The translations under genes and the position numbers were made by a program. Shown here piece after piece: positions 1-8,741 of a stretch of 64,000 bases of DNA. The stretch is taken from positions 124,001-188,000 of the forward strand of contig DAMBSC010000011.1 of assembly GCA_032054765.1 (NCBI GenBank), in the 5' to 3' direction. Position 1 is the first letter of the stretch. Every line of letters starts with the position of its first letter. Origin of the DNA: DFXE01 sp032054765 (GTDB lineage: Bacteria > Bacteroidota > Bacteroidia > Bacteroidales > Tannerellaceae). Under the pieces are notes generated by a model. That model was not told the origin of the DNA. It made no database searches and worked only from the letters and a program-made list of their open reading frames with translations.

Positions 1-3000
1 AAAGTTGTACCAGGACCTCAACAACAGCCTAAAACTATTACGGGTACTGTAAATGACCCATCAGGGGTACCCATTATTGGAGCGAATGTTCTGGAACAGG
101 GTACTACAAACGGTATAACAACCGATTTTGACGGGCATTTTTCTCTTTCTGTAGCCTCCAATAGTTCCGTATTATCTATATCATATATTGGATATGTTCC
201 ACAACACATTACGGTTGGCAATCAAACGCATTTTAATATTGTGTTGAAAGAAGATGCTCAAGGTCTTGAAGAAGTAGTAGTGGTTGGATATGGTACACAA
301 AAACGTGTAAATCTTACTGGTGCCGTTGAGCAAATTACAAGTGAAGTATTCGAAAATCGGCCTATGGCTAATGTGACTCAGGGGTTACAGGGAGCCGTAC
401 CTAATTTAAATATATCTCTTTCTGATGGAAAGCCTTCACGTACGGCTAATTTTAATATTCGTGGGAACACCTCTTTGTCGGATGATAGTGGTACAATGGG
501 GGGCGCACTGGTTCTGATAGATGGGGTAGAAGGTGATCCATCGATGCTAAATCCTAATGATATAGCAAGTGTCTCAGTCCTGAAAGATGCAGCATCAGCC
601 GCAATTTATGGAGCTCGTGGCGCTTTTGGTGTTGTGTTGATAACAACCAAAAATCCAAGTAAAGAACGTACTACCGTTAACTATACCGGCAATTTTTCCG
701 TTAAAGCACCGACAATTGTGCCTGATATGGTAACGGATTCATATATATATGCCAATATGTTTGTCGAGGCATATTCTGCATTTTATGATTATGCAAGAAT
801 GCCTTCAACTTTTCATAAGGCTGTACCTTATACACAAGACTGGCATAATGAAATGGCCAACCGTCGTCCGGGTTCCGGAAAGCCGGAAGTAGATATTGAT
901 TCAAATGGGAATTATATTTATTATGCAAATACTGATTGGTATAATCTATTGTATAAAGATCGGACATATGGGCATGATCATAATGTATCTGTTCAAGGAG
1001 CTAGTGAAAAGGCTGATTTTATGGTTTCTGCTCGTTATTACGGGCAAGACGGACTATTCAGATATAATAGTGATGACTATTCTATGTTTAATGTTCGAGC
1101 AAAAGGATCTGCCCAGATATTCAATTGGCTGAAAGTTGATAATAATATGGAATATTCACAAATGGACTATTTTAATCCATTGACAGTTGCCGACGGAAAT
1201 GTATGGTATGGCCTGGAAAGTGAAGCAGAACCTATGAGCCCAATGTTTAATCCGGACGGCACATTAACGATGGCTGCTGCATACAGTGTAGGAGATTTAT
1301 GGTACGGGAAAAGTGGTACGGATTCTGAAAAAAGAGTATTGCGTAATACTACTTCTTTTTCAACCTCATTTTTAGATAATGATCTCCGAATAAAAGGTGA
1401 TATCACTTTCCGTAATACCGAGGATAATGCTTCTACCCGTCGTGTTCCAGTTCCTTATAGTCCACAAGTAGGGGTAATTGCTTATTTAGGCTCAAATACA
1501 AATGACTATTCCGAAACAGATAAAACTACTAAATATTTAGCTACAAACATTTATGGTGAATATGAAAAGACATTTAAAGATGCCCATTACTTTAAAGGAA
1601 TGATCGGTTATAATTATGAACAATCTATTTATAAAATGATGAAGGCCAGACGTAATGGACTGCTTTTTGAAGATGTGGAGAATATTAATTTGACCAATGG
1701 TAGTGGAATTTCTTTACAAGGTGATTATGAAAAATGGCGTATTGCTGGCGGATTCTTCCGTTTTAATTATGCTTTCAGAGATCGTTATCTGTTGGAAGTT
1801 AACGGACGTGTAGATGGGTCAACAAAGTTTCCGACAAACGAACAGTGGGGATTTTTCCCATCTGTATCTGCGGGATGGCGTTTGTCTGAAGAATCATTCT
1901 GGAAAGTAAATGAAAATATATTTTCAGATATGAAAATACGGGCATCTTATGGTTCATTAGGCAATGGGAATGTAAAGTCATATCAATACATGGAATTGTT
2001 TAAGATCGAACAGATGAAGCGTTTGATTAATGGAGCACTAAATCAAAAAACATCTTCCCCTGTCGTTATCCCTGATGGATTAACGTGGGAAACATCTACG
2101 ACAGCAAACATAGGTCTTGATTTCGGTTCCTTGGGAGGCAGACTACGTTTTTCAGGAGATGCATATATCCGTAAGACAAAAGACATGTTTGCCGTAGGGA
2201 TTGACTTGCCAGCAATATTTGGTGCGGATCCCCCTAAAGGGAACTACGCTGATATGACTACTAAAGGATGGGAAATTACACTTAGTTGGCGAGATAATTT
2301 TACGGTAGCAGAGAAGCCGTTTAATTATGATATCCGTTTTACTTTATCGGATTATTTATCTAAAATTGATAAATATAGTAATCCGGAAAAAGATCTTGGA
2401 AGTAAATATGATGCTCGAGTAAACTACTATGAAGGAATGACTGTGGGTGAAATATGGGGATATGTAACAGAAGGATTTTTCACCTCTGAAGAAGATATAA
2501 AAAATCATGCCGATCAAAGCTTATATATAGCCTCAAATTCAAAGACATGGCTTCCGGGGGATATAAAGTTTAAAGATTTAAACGATGATGGTAAAATAGA
2601 TTATGGTACCAATAAGGCTGATGATCCAGGCGACAGGAAAGTCATAGGAAATACAACACCTCGTTATACCTACAGCTTTAACTTAGGTGCTGACTGGAAT
2701 GGGATTTTTATTTCAGCATTCTTCCAGGGCGTAGGTAAACAAGACTGGTGGCCGGGTACTGATAATGCTCTGTTTTGGGGACAATACAACCGTCCTTACA
2801 ATAATATTCCAAAATCTATGCTTGGAGAAATATGGTCTGAAGAAAATCCCAATACTTATTTTCCACGTTATAGAGGCTATGTGGCACTTCAAAGTACACG
2901 TGAATTATCTGTGGTTCAGACAAGGTATCTGCAAAATGTAGCTTATCTTCGTTTGAAAAACTTGCAGATAGGATATAATTTCCCTAAAGCATTGGTCTCT

Positions 3001-3234
3001 TCCGCTAAAATGCAGGCAGCACGTATTTATTTGTCAGGGGAAAATCTCTTTTCATGGTCGCCATTATATAAGCGTACAAAGAATTTTGATGTGGGCAATA
3101 TTTATGGTTCGGATGAAGAGGCTGCTACTGCTGCTAAAGAAGGAGGCACAAACTCTATTATTGATAATGGTGGACAGGCATATAGCTATCCTTTGTTAAG
3201 GAGCTTTAGCGTTGGTTTATCGGTAACATTCTAA
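1..3234 (+). CDS. SusC/RagA-family TonB-linked outer membrane transporter (5' partial)
   Basis: This is the outer-membrane barrel of a SusC/SusD nutrient importer. The reading frame is open from base 1, so the signal peptide lies upstream of the window; 1077 residues are visible. Residues 12-80 form a carboxypeptidase-D regulatory-like domain (ITGTVNDPSGVPIIGANV, FDGHFSLS). A TonB-box-like stretch (EEVVVVGYGTQKR, about 86-98) and a plug with the family signatures (FNIRGNTSL, LVLIDGVEGDP, SVLKDAASAAIYGARGAFGV) follow, then a long beta-barrel ending in SFSVGLSVTF with a terminal aromatic. The SusD partner starts 12 bp downstream. The substrate cannot be read from the sequence, because no glycoside hydrolase or regulator of the same locus lies inside the window. 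Confidence 0.96.
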   Translation, partial: KVVPGPQQQPKTITGTVNDPSGVPIIGANVLEQGTTNGITTDFDGHFSLSVASNSSVLSISYIGYVPQHITVGNQTHFNIVLKEDAQGLEEVVVVGYGTQKRVNLTGAVEQITSEVFENRPMANVTQGLQGAVPNLNISLSDGKPSRTANFNIRGNTSLSDDSGTMGGALVLIDGVEGDPSMLNPNDIASVSVLKDAASAAIYGARGAFGVVLITTKNPSKERTTVNYTGNFSVKAPTIVPDMVTDSYIYANMFVEAYSAFYDYARMPSTFHKAVPYTQDWHNEMANRRPGSGKPEVDIDSNGNYIYYANTDWYNLLYKDRTYGHDHNVSVQGASEKADFMVSARYYGQDGLFRYNSDDYSMFNVRAKGSAQIFNWLKVDNNMEYSQMDYFNPLTVADGNVWYGLESEAEPMSPMFNPDGTLTMAAAYSVGDLWYGKSGTDSEKRVLRNTTSFSTSFLDNDLRIKGDITFRNTEDNASTRRVPVPYSPQVGVIAYLGSNTNDYSETDKTTKYLATNIYGEYEKTFKDAHYFKGMIGYNYEQSIYKMMKARRNGLLFEDVENINLTNGSGISLQGDYEKWRIAGGFFRFNYAFRDRYLLEVNGRVDGSTKFPTNEQWGFFPSVSAGWRLSEESFWKVNENIFSDMKIRASYGSLGNGNVKSYQYMELFKIEQMKRLINGALNQKTSSPVVIPDGLTWETSTTANIGLDFGSLGGRLRFSGDAYIRKTKDMFAVGIDLPAIFGADPPKGNYADMTTKGWEITLSWRDNFTVAEKPFNYDIRFTLSDYLSKIDKYSNPEKDLGSKYDARVNYYEGMTVGEIWGYVTEGFFTSEEDIKNHADQSLYIASNSKTWLPGDIKFKDLNDDGKIDYGTNKADDPGDRKVIGNTTPRYTYSFNLGADWNGIFISAFFQGVGKQDWWPGTDNALFWGQYNRPYNNIPKSMLGEIWSEENPNTYFPRYRGYVALQSTRELSVVQTRYLQNVAYLRLKNLQIGYNFPKALVSSAKMQAARIYLSGENLFSWSPLYKRTKNFDVGNIYGSDEEAATAAKEGGTNSIIDNGGQAYSYPLLRSFSVGLSVTF

Positions 3235-3246
3235 ATTTATACGATT

Positions 3247-4995
3247 ATGAAAAAAATAATATATTTGTTTCTAGTACTGATTAGTGTTTGGGCATGTGAT
3301 ATGGAGGAACTTCCTCAGGCTCAAATACCCAAACAGCCCGTTTTTAATTCAGAGAGTGGATTAAAAATGTATACGAATTCATTTTATGAGGGATTTACGC
3401 AGGAATCTCCAAGTCTGTATACCGCTAATTCCTATTATATAGCGACAAATCAGGTTTTAAGATATCTCACAGAGAATGCATATAGCGCGGAAGAGAGTAG
3501 TGGTTGGAAATGGGAACCATTACGCAATATTAATTATTTTATAGTAAACTGTACGGATGAATCTGTTCCATTGGAAATACGCAATAATTATATAGGAATA
3601 GCCCGCTTCTTTCGTGCATATTTCTATTTTAATATGATGAAAAAATTTGGAGATCTTCCCTGGATTGACCACCCGTTGGATGTAAATGATCCGCTACTTT
3701 ATGCAGGACGTGATGATCGTGCAATGATTGTAGATAAAATAAAAGAAGATCTTGATTTTGCTATTGCTAATATTACGACAAAGAAAGACCCCTCTTGCTC
3801 CACAATAACTTCTACTGTAGCTGCAGCATTGAAATCACGTGTTTGTCTTTGGGAAGGAACATTCCGTAAATATCATGCATTAGGTGATGCAGAAAAATGG
3901 TTGCAAGAAGCGGTGAGTGCATCACAATCTGTTATGGATGCAGGTTATTCTATATATACAGGTGCAGGAACTGATAAATCATATCGTCAATTGTTTATTA
4001 GTAAAACTCCTGTTTCAGAGGAGGTTCTTTATGCAATTACTTTTGATGGGACATTAGGTATTGTTCATTCTGGAAATCGCCAGTGGACATCCGTAACCTT
4101 TGGATCTTGTCCTTCATTGACCCGTTCTTTTGTCAATACTTATTTGGCACTTGATGGAACACCATTTACTGATAAAAGTAATTATAAAACAATGTCTTTT
4201 CCTGAAGAATGTGAGAACAGAGATACACGCCTTTCTCAAACGATACGAACACCAGGGTTTACTCGTGTAAATGGTGGAGCAACGGTGGAAACGGCTCCTA
4301 ATTATGCATATGCCATTACAGGGTATCATACATGTAAATTTACGTTAGATGATACGCAATATGATAATGTGGATATATGTGATAATAACACCATATATTT
4401 CCGGTATGCCGAAGTGTTGTTAAACTATGCCGAAGCTAAAGCGGAATTAGGAACACTGACGGATGAGGATTGGAGTAAAACAATCGGGGTGCTTCGTTCC
4501 CGTGCAGGTATTACCGGTGGATTGACCAATAAACCGACTAAAGTGGATACCTATCTGCAAAACCGTTTCTTCCCTGATATAAATAATGCGGAAATATTGG
4601 AAATTCGTCGCGAACGAGCAATAGAACTCTCTTTTGAAGGCTTTGGATGGTCGGATATTTGTCGCTGGAAAATTGGTGAAATGGCTACAAAAGTTTGGGA
4701 TGGTATCTATATCCCAGAACTGGATCTTCCTTATGATATGAATGGAGACGGCGTATTGGATGTATGTTTTACAAAACAACTTGATCCTGTGAAAGAACCG
4801 GGTGTTTATTATCTATATGTAGGGGAAATACTTGAAAATGGCGCTACTAATAATTCTCAGATAAGCGATGATGGACATCTTGTTTTTATGCAAGATCAAA
4901 TCAGGACATGGAATGATAAATTGTATTTTTATCCGATACCTGCTGTGGATTATGTGAAAAATCCTAATCTTGGACAAAATCCAGGGTGGGAATAA
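3247..4995 (+). CDS. SusD/RagB-family nutrient-binding outer membrane lipoprotein
   Basis: This 582-residue protein is the surface lid of the SusC transporter encoded just upstream. The N-terminus is a lipoprotein signal with the lipobox VWAC (Cys17). The body has the TPR-like helical features of SusD proteins: an early RNINYFIVN segment, IGIARFFRAYFYFNMMKKFGDLPW, and the late IYFRYAEVLLNYAEAKAELG and ILEIRRERAIELSFEGFGWSDICRWK motifs. It ends in NPNLGQNPGW, a typical SusD tail. Length and order after SusC are standard. It is probably the last gene of its operon, because a palindromic repeat array and convergent genes follow. Confidence 0.96.
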   Translation: MKKIIYLFLVLISVWACDMEELPQAQIPKQPVFNSESGLKMYTNSFYEGFTQESPSLYTANSYYIATNQVLRYLTENAYSAEESSGWKWEPLRNINYFIVNCTDESVPLEIRNNYIGIARFFRAYFYFNMMKKFGDLPWIDHPLDVNDPLLYAGRDDRAMIVDKIKEDLDFAIANITTKKDPSCSTITSTVAAALKSRVCLWEGTFRKYHALGDAEKWLQEAVSASQSVMDAGYSIYTGAGTDKSYRQLFISKTPVSEEVLYAITFDGTLGIVHSGNRQWTSVTFGSCPSLTRSFVNTYLALDGTPFTDKSNYKTMSFPEECENRDTRLSQTIRTPGFTRVNGGATVETAPNYAYAITGYHTCKFTLDDTQYDNVDICDNNTIYFRYAEVLLNYAEAKAELGTLTDEDWSKTIGVLRSRAGITGGLTNKPTKVDTYLQNRFFPDINNAEILEIRRERAIELSFEGFGWSDICRWKIGEMATKVWDGIYIPELDLPYDMNGDGVLDVCFTKQLDPVKEPGVYYLYVGEILENGATNNSQISDDGHLVFMQDQIRTWNDKLYFYPIPAVDYVKNPNLGQNPGWE

Positions 4996-5010
4996 TAAGC
5001 ATGCTGTTTT

Positions 5011-5165
5011 TTCTCACCAGAAAATATTTGGTGAGAATCTTTTTTTCTCCACATTGAGAATTTTTTCTCACCGCGATGAGAATCTTTTCTCACCACGGTG
5101 AGAACTTTTTCTCATCGCATTGAGAAACTTTTCTCATCGGCATGAGAATAAATTCTCAACGCGAG
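5011..5165. repeat. Array of seven short palindromes, mostly 22-bp period (array 1)
   Basis: Seven imperfect dyads built on TTCTCA...TGAGAA fill the gap between the convergent susD and ispH genes. Left arms begin at 5011, 5045, 5065, 5087, 5109, 5131 and 5153, so the last five are exactly 22 bp apart. The clearest unit is TTCTCACC-AC-GGTGAGAA at 5087-5104. The first unit has an expanded loop and the last has lost its right arm. Units are separated by short T-rich spacers. The same geometry with unrelated sequence recurs at 23600 and 53853. Confidence 0.85.
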
Positions 5166-5170
5166 GTATA

Positions 5171-6040
5171 CTACTTGTTATTTATTTCTTTTATACGTAA
5201 GGCCACCTCTTCCATAAGCCATTTAGGAGTAGAGGTAGCTCCGCAGACACCTACATGCTGTATTCCTGGAGGAAGCGGGGTGTTTATTTCATTTGCATCT
5301 GAAATGAAAGTGCAATTAGAGTTAGCTTTCAGGCACTCTTCAAATAATATTTTCCCATTTGAACTTTTCTCTCCAGCCACAAAATATATCCAGTCGTGGT
5401 TCGATGCAAATATCTTAATTCTTGGTATCCGATTAGCTACCTGTCGGCAAATAGTATCAAAGGATTTGAACTCGACATCAGGATTGATACGTTTTTGAAT
5501 TGCGTTTACTATTTCACGAAAGCCATCTAAAGATTTTGTTGTTTGGGAAAAAAGATAAATGCCACGATTGAAATCAAGTCTATTAATGTCATCTGTGTTT
5601 TCAATAACAATAGCATTCCCCTCTGTTTGTCCAACCAATCCGTTAACTTCGGCATGTCCCTGTTTACCATAGATAACCAGTTGAACTTGCTTGTCACGCG
5701 ACTCCTGATAATATTTATGTATTTTTTGCTGCAGTCGGAGTACTACAGGACATGTCGCATCTATAATTGTTATATTATTATTCTTTGCTATTAGATAAGT
5801 GGAAGGGGGTTCGCCATGTGCACGGAGTAATACTTTTTTATCTTTTAATTTCGCAAAGACTTTTTGGTCTATCGTGTGAAGACCCTTTGTTTTCAGCCGT
5901 TCCACTTCCAGACTATTGTGCACGATGTCACCCAAACAATATAAAGCGTTAGAATTGGCCAGTTCACGTTCTGCACTTTGTATTGCATTTACAACTCCAA
6001 AGCAAAAACCGGAATCCAGATCAATCTCAACATGTATCAT
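5171..6040 (-). CDS. ispH: 4-hydroxy-3-methylbut-2-enyl diphosphate reductase
   Basis: IspH (LytB) is the [4Fe-4S] enzyme of the last step of the MEP isoprenoid pathway; it reduces HMBPP to IPP and DMAPP in the cytoplasm. The three cluster cysteines are Cys13 (GFCFGV), Cys97 (DATCPVV) and Cys198 (DTICRQ), matching the family spacing. Other family signatures are RAHGEPP, YGKQGHAEVNGLVGQT and VAGEKSSNGKILFEEC. Its 289 residues are a normal length. The ATG overlaps the cmk stop codon as ATGA, so the two genes are probably translationally coupled. The pathway product feeds polyprenyl synthases such as the one at 8742. Confidence 0.97.
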   Translation of the reverse strand: MIHVEIDLDSGFCFGVVNAIQSAERELANSNALYCLGDIVHNSLEVERLKTKGLHTIDQKVFAKLKDKKVLLRAHGEPPSTYLIAKNNNITIIDATCPVVLRLQQKIHKYYQESRDKQVQLVIYGKQGHAEVNGLVGQTEGNAIVIENTDDINRLDFNRGIYLFSQTTKSLDGFREIVNAIQKRINPDVEFKSFDTICRQVANRIPRIKIFASNHDWIYFVAGEKSSNGKILFEECLKANSNCTFISDANEINTPLPPGIQHVGVCGATSTPKWLMEEVALRIKEINNK

Positions 6041-6726
6041 TTGTTAACAATACGATTAAACTGTGAGATCAACCATTCTTTCTGTTCGGCAATACTCATT
6101 TGTGAGTTGTCAAGAACCAAGGCGTCTTCTGCTTGACGTAGAGGTCCTTCTTTTCGTGTAGAATCCAGGTAATCACGTTTTTTTACATTTTCGAGAACGT
6201 CGTTGAAAGAAGCAGTTTCACCTTTTGCTGCCAATTCATCCATCCGGCGTTGTGCACGTACTTCAGGACTGGCAGTAACGAATATCTTAAGTTCAGCATC
6301 CGGAAAGACAACAGTACCAATATCTCGACCATCCATAACGACGCCTTTTTCTTTACCTAATTTCTGTTGCATGGATACCAAAGCATGTCTTACAAAATCT
6401 AGAGCTGCTATGAGACTAACTTTATCTGCTACTTCCATGCTCCGAATTTCTTTTTCAACATTTACGCCATTTAAGTAGGTGTCAGGGCGTCCGGTCTGCT
6501 TATTTTCTACGAAAGAGATATTGATCTTTGGGAGTGTTTGTCTGAGTTTATTTTCATCGATAATATCTCCGGCAAAAAGTTTATTTTGAATACAATATAA
6601 CGTTACCGCTCTGTACATTGCACCACTATCAATATAGATGTAACCGATTTTCTTTGCAAGATCTTTTGCCATCGTACTTTTGCCGCTTGAGGAATGTCCA
6701 TCTATGGCTATTGTTATCTTTTTCAT
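6037..6726 (-). CDS. cmk: Cytidylate kinase
   Basis: This enzyme phosphorylates CMP and dCMP to the diphosphates using ATP. The P-loop is GHSSSGKST at residues 10-18. Further hallmarks are the YIDSGAMYRAVT segment, the GRDIGTVVFPDAELKIFVTAS core and the RRMDEL arginine region. Its 229 residues match bacterial Cmk. It lies 18 bp downstream of porQ and overlaps ispH by 4 bp, which supports a porQ-cmk-ispH transcript. Confidence 0.97.
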   Translation of the reverse strand: MKKITIAIDGHSSSGKSTMAKDLAKKIGYIYIDSGAMYRAVTLYCIQNKLFAGDIIDENKLRQTLPKINISFVENKQTGRPDTYLNGVNVEKEIRSMEVADKVSLIAALDFVRHALVSMQQKLGKEKGVVMDGRDIGTVVFPDAELKIFVTASPEVRAQRRMDELAAKGETASFNDVLENVKKRDYLDSTRKEGPLRQAEDALVLDNSQMSIAEQKEWLISQFNRIVNK

Positions 6727-6744
6727 TTGTTTACTTAATGTTAA

Positions 6745-7743
6745 TTACGGACGGAAATCGCTGATGGTTGTTGATACACTAACCATTAACGATAATGCTG
6801 ATGGATGGTATTTTGCTACAGATGCTCCTACATCAAACATTTTTATTTTAACACCTGCCCCGGCTGAAAACCCAGCCAATCCATTTGCCCCTTGAAGTTT
6901 CATATCCAGGTTTGTTTTCGGATTAAAACCAATACCAACCCAAAAGTTTTCTGAAGGGATATAGTCCAACCCGAATACTAAATGTTTAACAAACTTTTTG
7001 AAGAAGTTGTCTCCCTCATATTCATTATCTGTATCATCAATAATATCAAAGTCCCATTTGTTCAGATACATGGCGGTAACAGAGAGCCTGAAAGGTGCAT
7101 GTGCTAGTCTTTTGCTGATTCCCAGTTGAATATCCCAGGGCAATTTCTGTCGTTTATCTTCATATGCCTTTAGCTGAGCGCCAATGTGTTTGAAAGCAAT
7201 TCCGGCAGAAAATTCTTTTTCTGAATCGTAATAGCTCAGTCCTGCATCTACTGCAAGCCCAAGAGATGTGTAGCTTTCCAATGATGAATAGAGAAATTTT
7301 AGGGAGAGTCCTCCTCTCCATTTTTCTGATAAGTCGTAAGAATAGAATGCGTTTAAGCTGATATCTTTTACAGAAAATTCGCCTTCTATAATATTCTCGG
7401 ATGTTGTTTGCTTGAATTTACCATAGCTTATAAAACTGGCTCCTATTCCCCAGGCTCCTTTTTCTTTATGAGCTTTTGTAAATAAAGCACTTCCTGTGTT
7501 AATATCAGAAAAAAAGTTCATGTAATTCAGGTTTATCATGCCATCCATTTCTCCTCCCAGCAAAGCAGGATTATGAAAAATAAGAGAAGGATCTCTTTCT
7601 ACAAGAGATATGTTATTTCCGCCTAGAGCATTTATCCGGCTCGAGGTAGGATATCTTAAAAAAGTAAATGCTTCTTCTCCATTTTGGGCAGAAACAATCT
7701 GTATCGATATGAAAAAGAAGAAGATATATCGTAAATGTCTCAT
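6745..7743 (-). CDS. porQ: PorQ-family type IX secretion outer membrane protein
   Basis: This is a 332-residue beta-barrel protein with a cleavable signal peptide (MRHLRYIFFFFISIQIVSAQ). It carries the PorQ start EEAFTFLRYPTSSRINALGG, then ERDPSLIFHNPALL, and a barrel of alternating strands. In the known system PorQ anchors the PorU/PorV/PorZ attachment complex for T9SS cargo at the cell surface. The neighbours cmk and ispH support orthology rather than a generic PorV-like barrel. No gene with an obvious T9SS C-terminal sorting domain was seen in the window, so its role here rests on homology. Confidence 0.88.
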   Translation of the reverse strand: MRHLRYIFFFFISIQIVSAQNGEEAFTFLRYPTSSRINALGGNNISLVERDPSLIFHNPALLGGEMDGMINLNYMNFFSDINTGSALFTKAHKEKGAWGIGASFISYGKFKQTTSENIIEGEFSVKDISLNAFYSYDLSEKWRGGLSLKFLYSSLESYTSLGLAVDAGLSYYDSEKEFSAGIAFKHIGAQLKAYEDKRQKLPWDIQLGISKRLAHAPFRLSVTAMYLNKWDFDIIDDTDNEYEGDNFFKKFVKHLVFGLDYIPSENFWVGIGFNPKTNLDMKLQGANGLAGFSAGAGVKIKMFDVGASVAKYHPSALSLMVSVSTTISDFRP

Positions 7744-7905
7744 ATTATCTCACAAAAATCATCCAAAGATATAAAGCTATCAATTACACAAACGAGAAAA
7801 AACATAAAAAGGTATATAATAGGTGTTATTTTTATATGTTGCATAAAAAAATCAAAAAAAATGAAGTATTTTTGTGTTTTGAGAATGAGATATGAAAAAG
7901 AATCG

Positions 7906-7913
7906 TATTTTTG
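7906..7913 (+). promoter_or_regulatory. Candidate -7 box of the tonB promoter
   Basis: TATTTTTG matches the Bacteroidetes -7 consensus TAnnTTTG and lies 36 bp before the tonB ATG. A second identical box lies at 7867-7874. The nearest TTTG (7878-7881) is a few bases further away than the usual 19-21 bp, so the -33 element is uncertain. Confidence 0.4.
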
Positions 7914-7949
7914 CGTATTGAGAAACACAATAAAACATTATAAAAAAGT

Positions 7950-8639
7950 ATGGAAATAAAGAAATCGAAAAAAGCAGACTTGGAAGGAGGCAAAACAACG
8001 AGTCTCCTGATGGGGATTGTAATTGCTCTGGCTGTCTTGTTTGTTGCTTTTGAATGGGGAACCCGTGATGTAATGGTTGTTACTTCAGAAGGTGTTGCAG
8101 ATATCATAGCAGAAGAAGAAATAGAAATTACCAGACCAGAAGACACCCCTCCTCCACCTCCTCCACCTCCAGCACCAATTGCTGTAGAAGAGTTGAATAT
8201 TGTGGAAGACGATGTGGAGCTTGAACAACAGGAAATTATTTCGTCTGAAGATAGTCAACACGACGCACAGGTTCAGACATATGTTGCACCGGCTGTAGTG
8301 GAAGAAGAAGAAGAATCTTCTCAACAAATCTTTACGGTAGTTGAAGATATGCCACAATTTCCCGGCGGTGAAACAGAACTTCTGAAGTTTATTTCTAAAT
8401 CAATCAAATATCCGGTAATTGCTCAGGAAAACGGTATTCAGGGACGTGTAATCTGTACATTCGTTGTTAACCGTGACGGTTCTGTAGTGGATGCGGAAGT
8501 TGTTCGTGGTGTTGACCCCTCATTAGATAGAGAAGCTCTACGTGTGATTGGTACTATGCCAAAATGGACACCAGGAAAACAAAGAGGTAAACCGGTACGT
8601 GTTAAATATACTGTGCCTATTACATTTAGACTACAATAA
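7950..8639 (+). CDS. tonB: Energy transducer TonB
   Basis: This TonB protein transmits proton-motive force from ExbB/ExbD to outer-membrane receptors. It has a short basic cytoplasmic start, one transmembrane helix at about residues 17-35 (TTSLLMGIVIALAVLFVAF), and a periplasmic acidic/proline linker with eight consecutive prolines near residue 67. The C-terminal TonB domain has FPGGETELLKFISKSIKYP, GRVICTFVVNRDGSV and the final KYTVPITFRLQ strand. Its 229 residues are the usual size for the Bacteroidetes form. The cognate exbB/exbD operon lies about 2 kb downstream on the same strand. Confidence 0.93.
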   Translation: MEIKKSKKADLEGGKTTSLLMGIVIALAVLFVAFEWGTRDVMVVTSEGVADIIAEEEIEITRPEDTPPPPPPPPAPIAVEELNIVEDDVELEQQEIISSEDSQHDAQVQTYVAPAVVEEEEESSQQIFTVVEDMPQFPGGETELLKFISKSIKYPVIAQENGIQGRVICTFVVNRDGSVVDAEVVRGVDPSLDREALRVIGTMPKWTPGKQRGKPVRVKYTVPITFRLQ

Positions 8640-8662
8640 TAATCAAAAATATAATTTTTGAA

Positions 8663-8728
8663 ATTGAAAATTGAAAGTTGAAAATTGAAAATGAGTATTG
8701 TTGCCATTTTCAATTTTCAACTTTTAAT
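8663..8728. repeat. Heptamer repeat in inverted arms between tonB and the prenyl synthase gene
   Basis: The left arm is four tandem 7-mers (ATTGAAA, ATTGAAA, GTTGAAA, ATTGAAA). The right arm is their inverse (TTTCAAT, TTTCAAC, TTTTAAT). The arms 8675-8693 and 8705-8723 form a perfect 19-bp inverted repeat with an 11-nt loop, 18 bp before the next ATG. It could be a terminator for tonB or an mRNA structure affecting the next gene. Confidence 0.85.
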
Positions 8729-8741
8729 TAATATATCAAGT

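Noticed and set aside
5011..5165. CRISPR-like array (also considered for 23600-23687 and 53853-53940)
   Set aside because: Units are contiguous palindromes of 22 bp with no unique spacers of spacer length, and no cas genes are present.
5142..5498. Plus-strand frame antisense to ispH
   Set aside because: It is a shadow of the ispH coding sequence, which has all three cluster cysteines and family motifs on the minus strand.
8130..8190. Simple repeat in tonB (proline codons)
   Set aside because: The CCT/CCA run is the normal proline-rich periplasmic linker of TonB.
8685..8741. Upstream start for the polyprenyl synthase gene (MKMSIVAIFNFQ...)
   Set aside because: These codons lie in the heptamer hairpin; the protein family aligns from MLSFDNIL at 8742.
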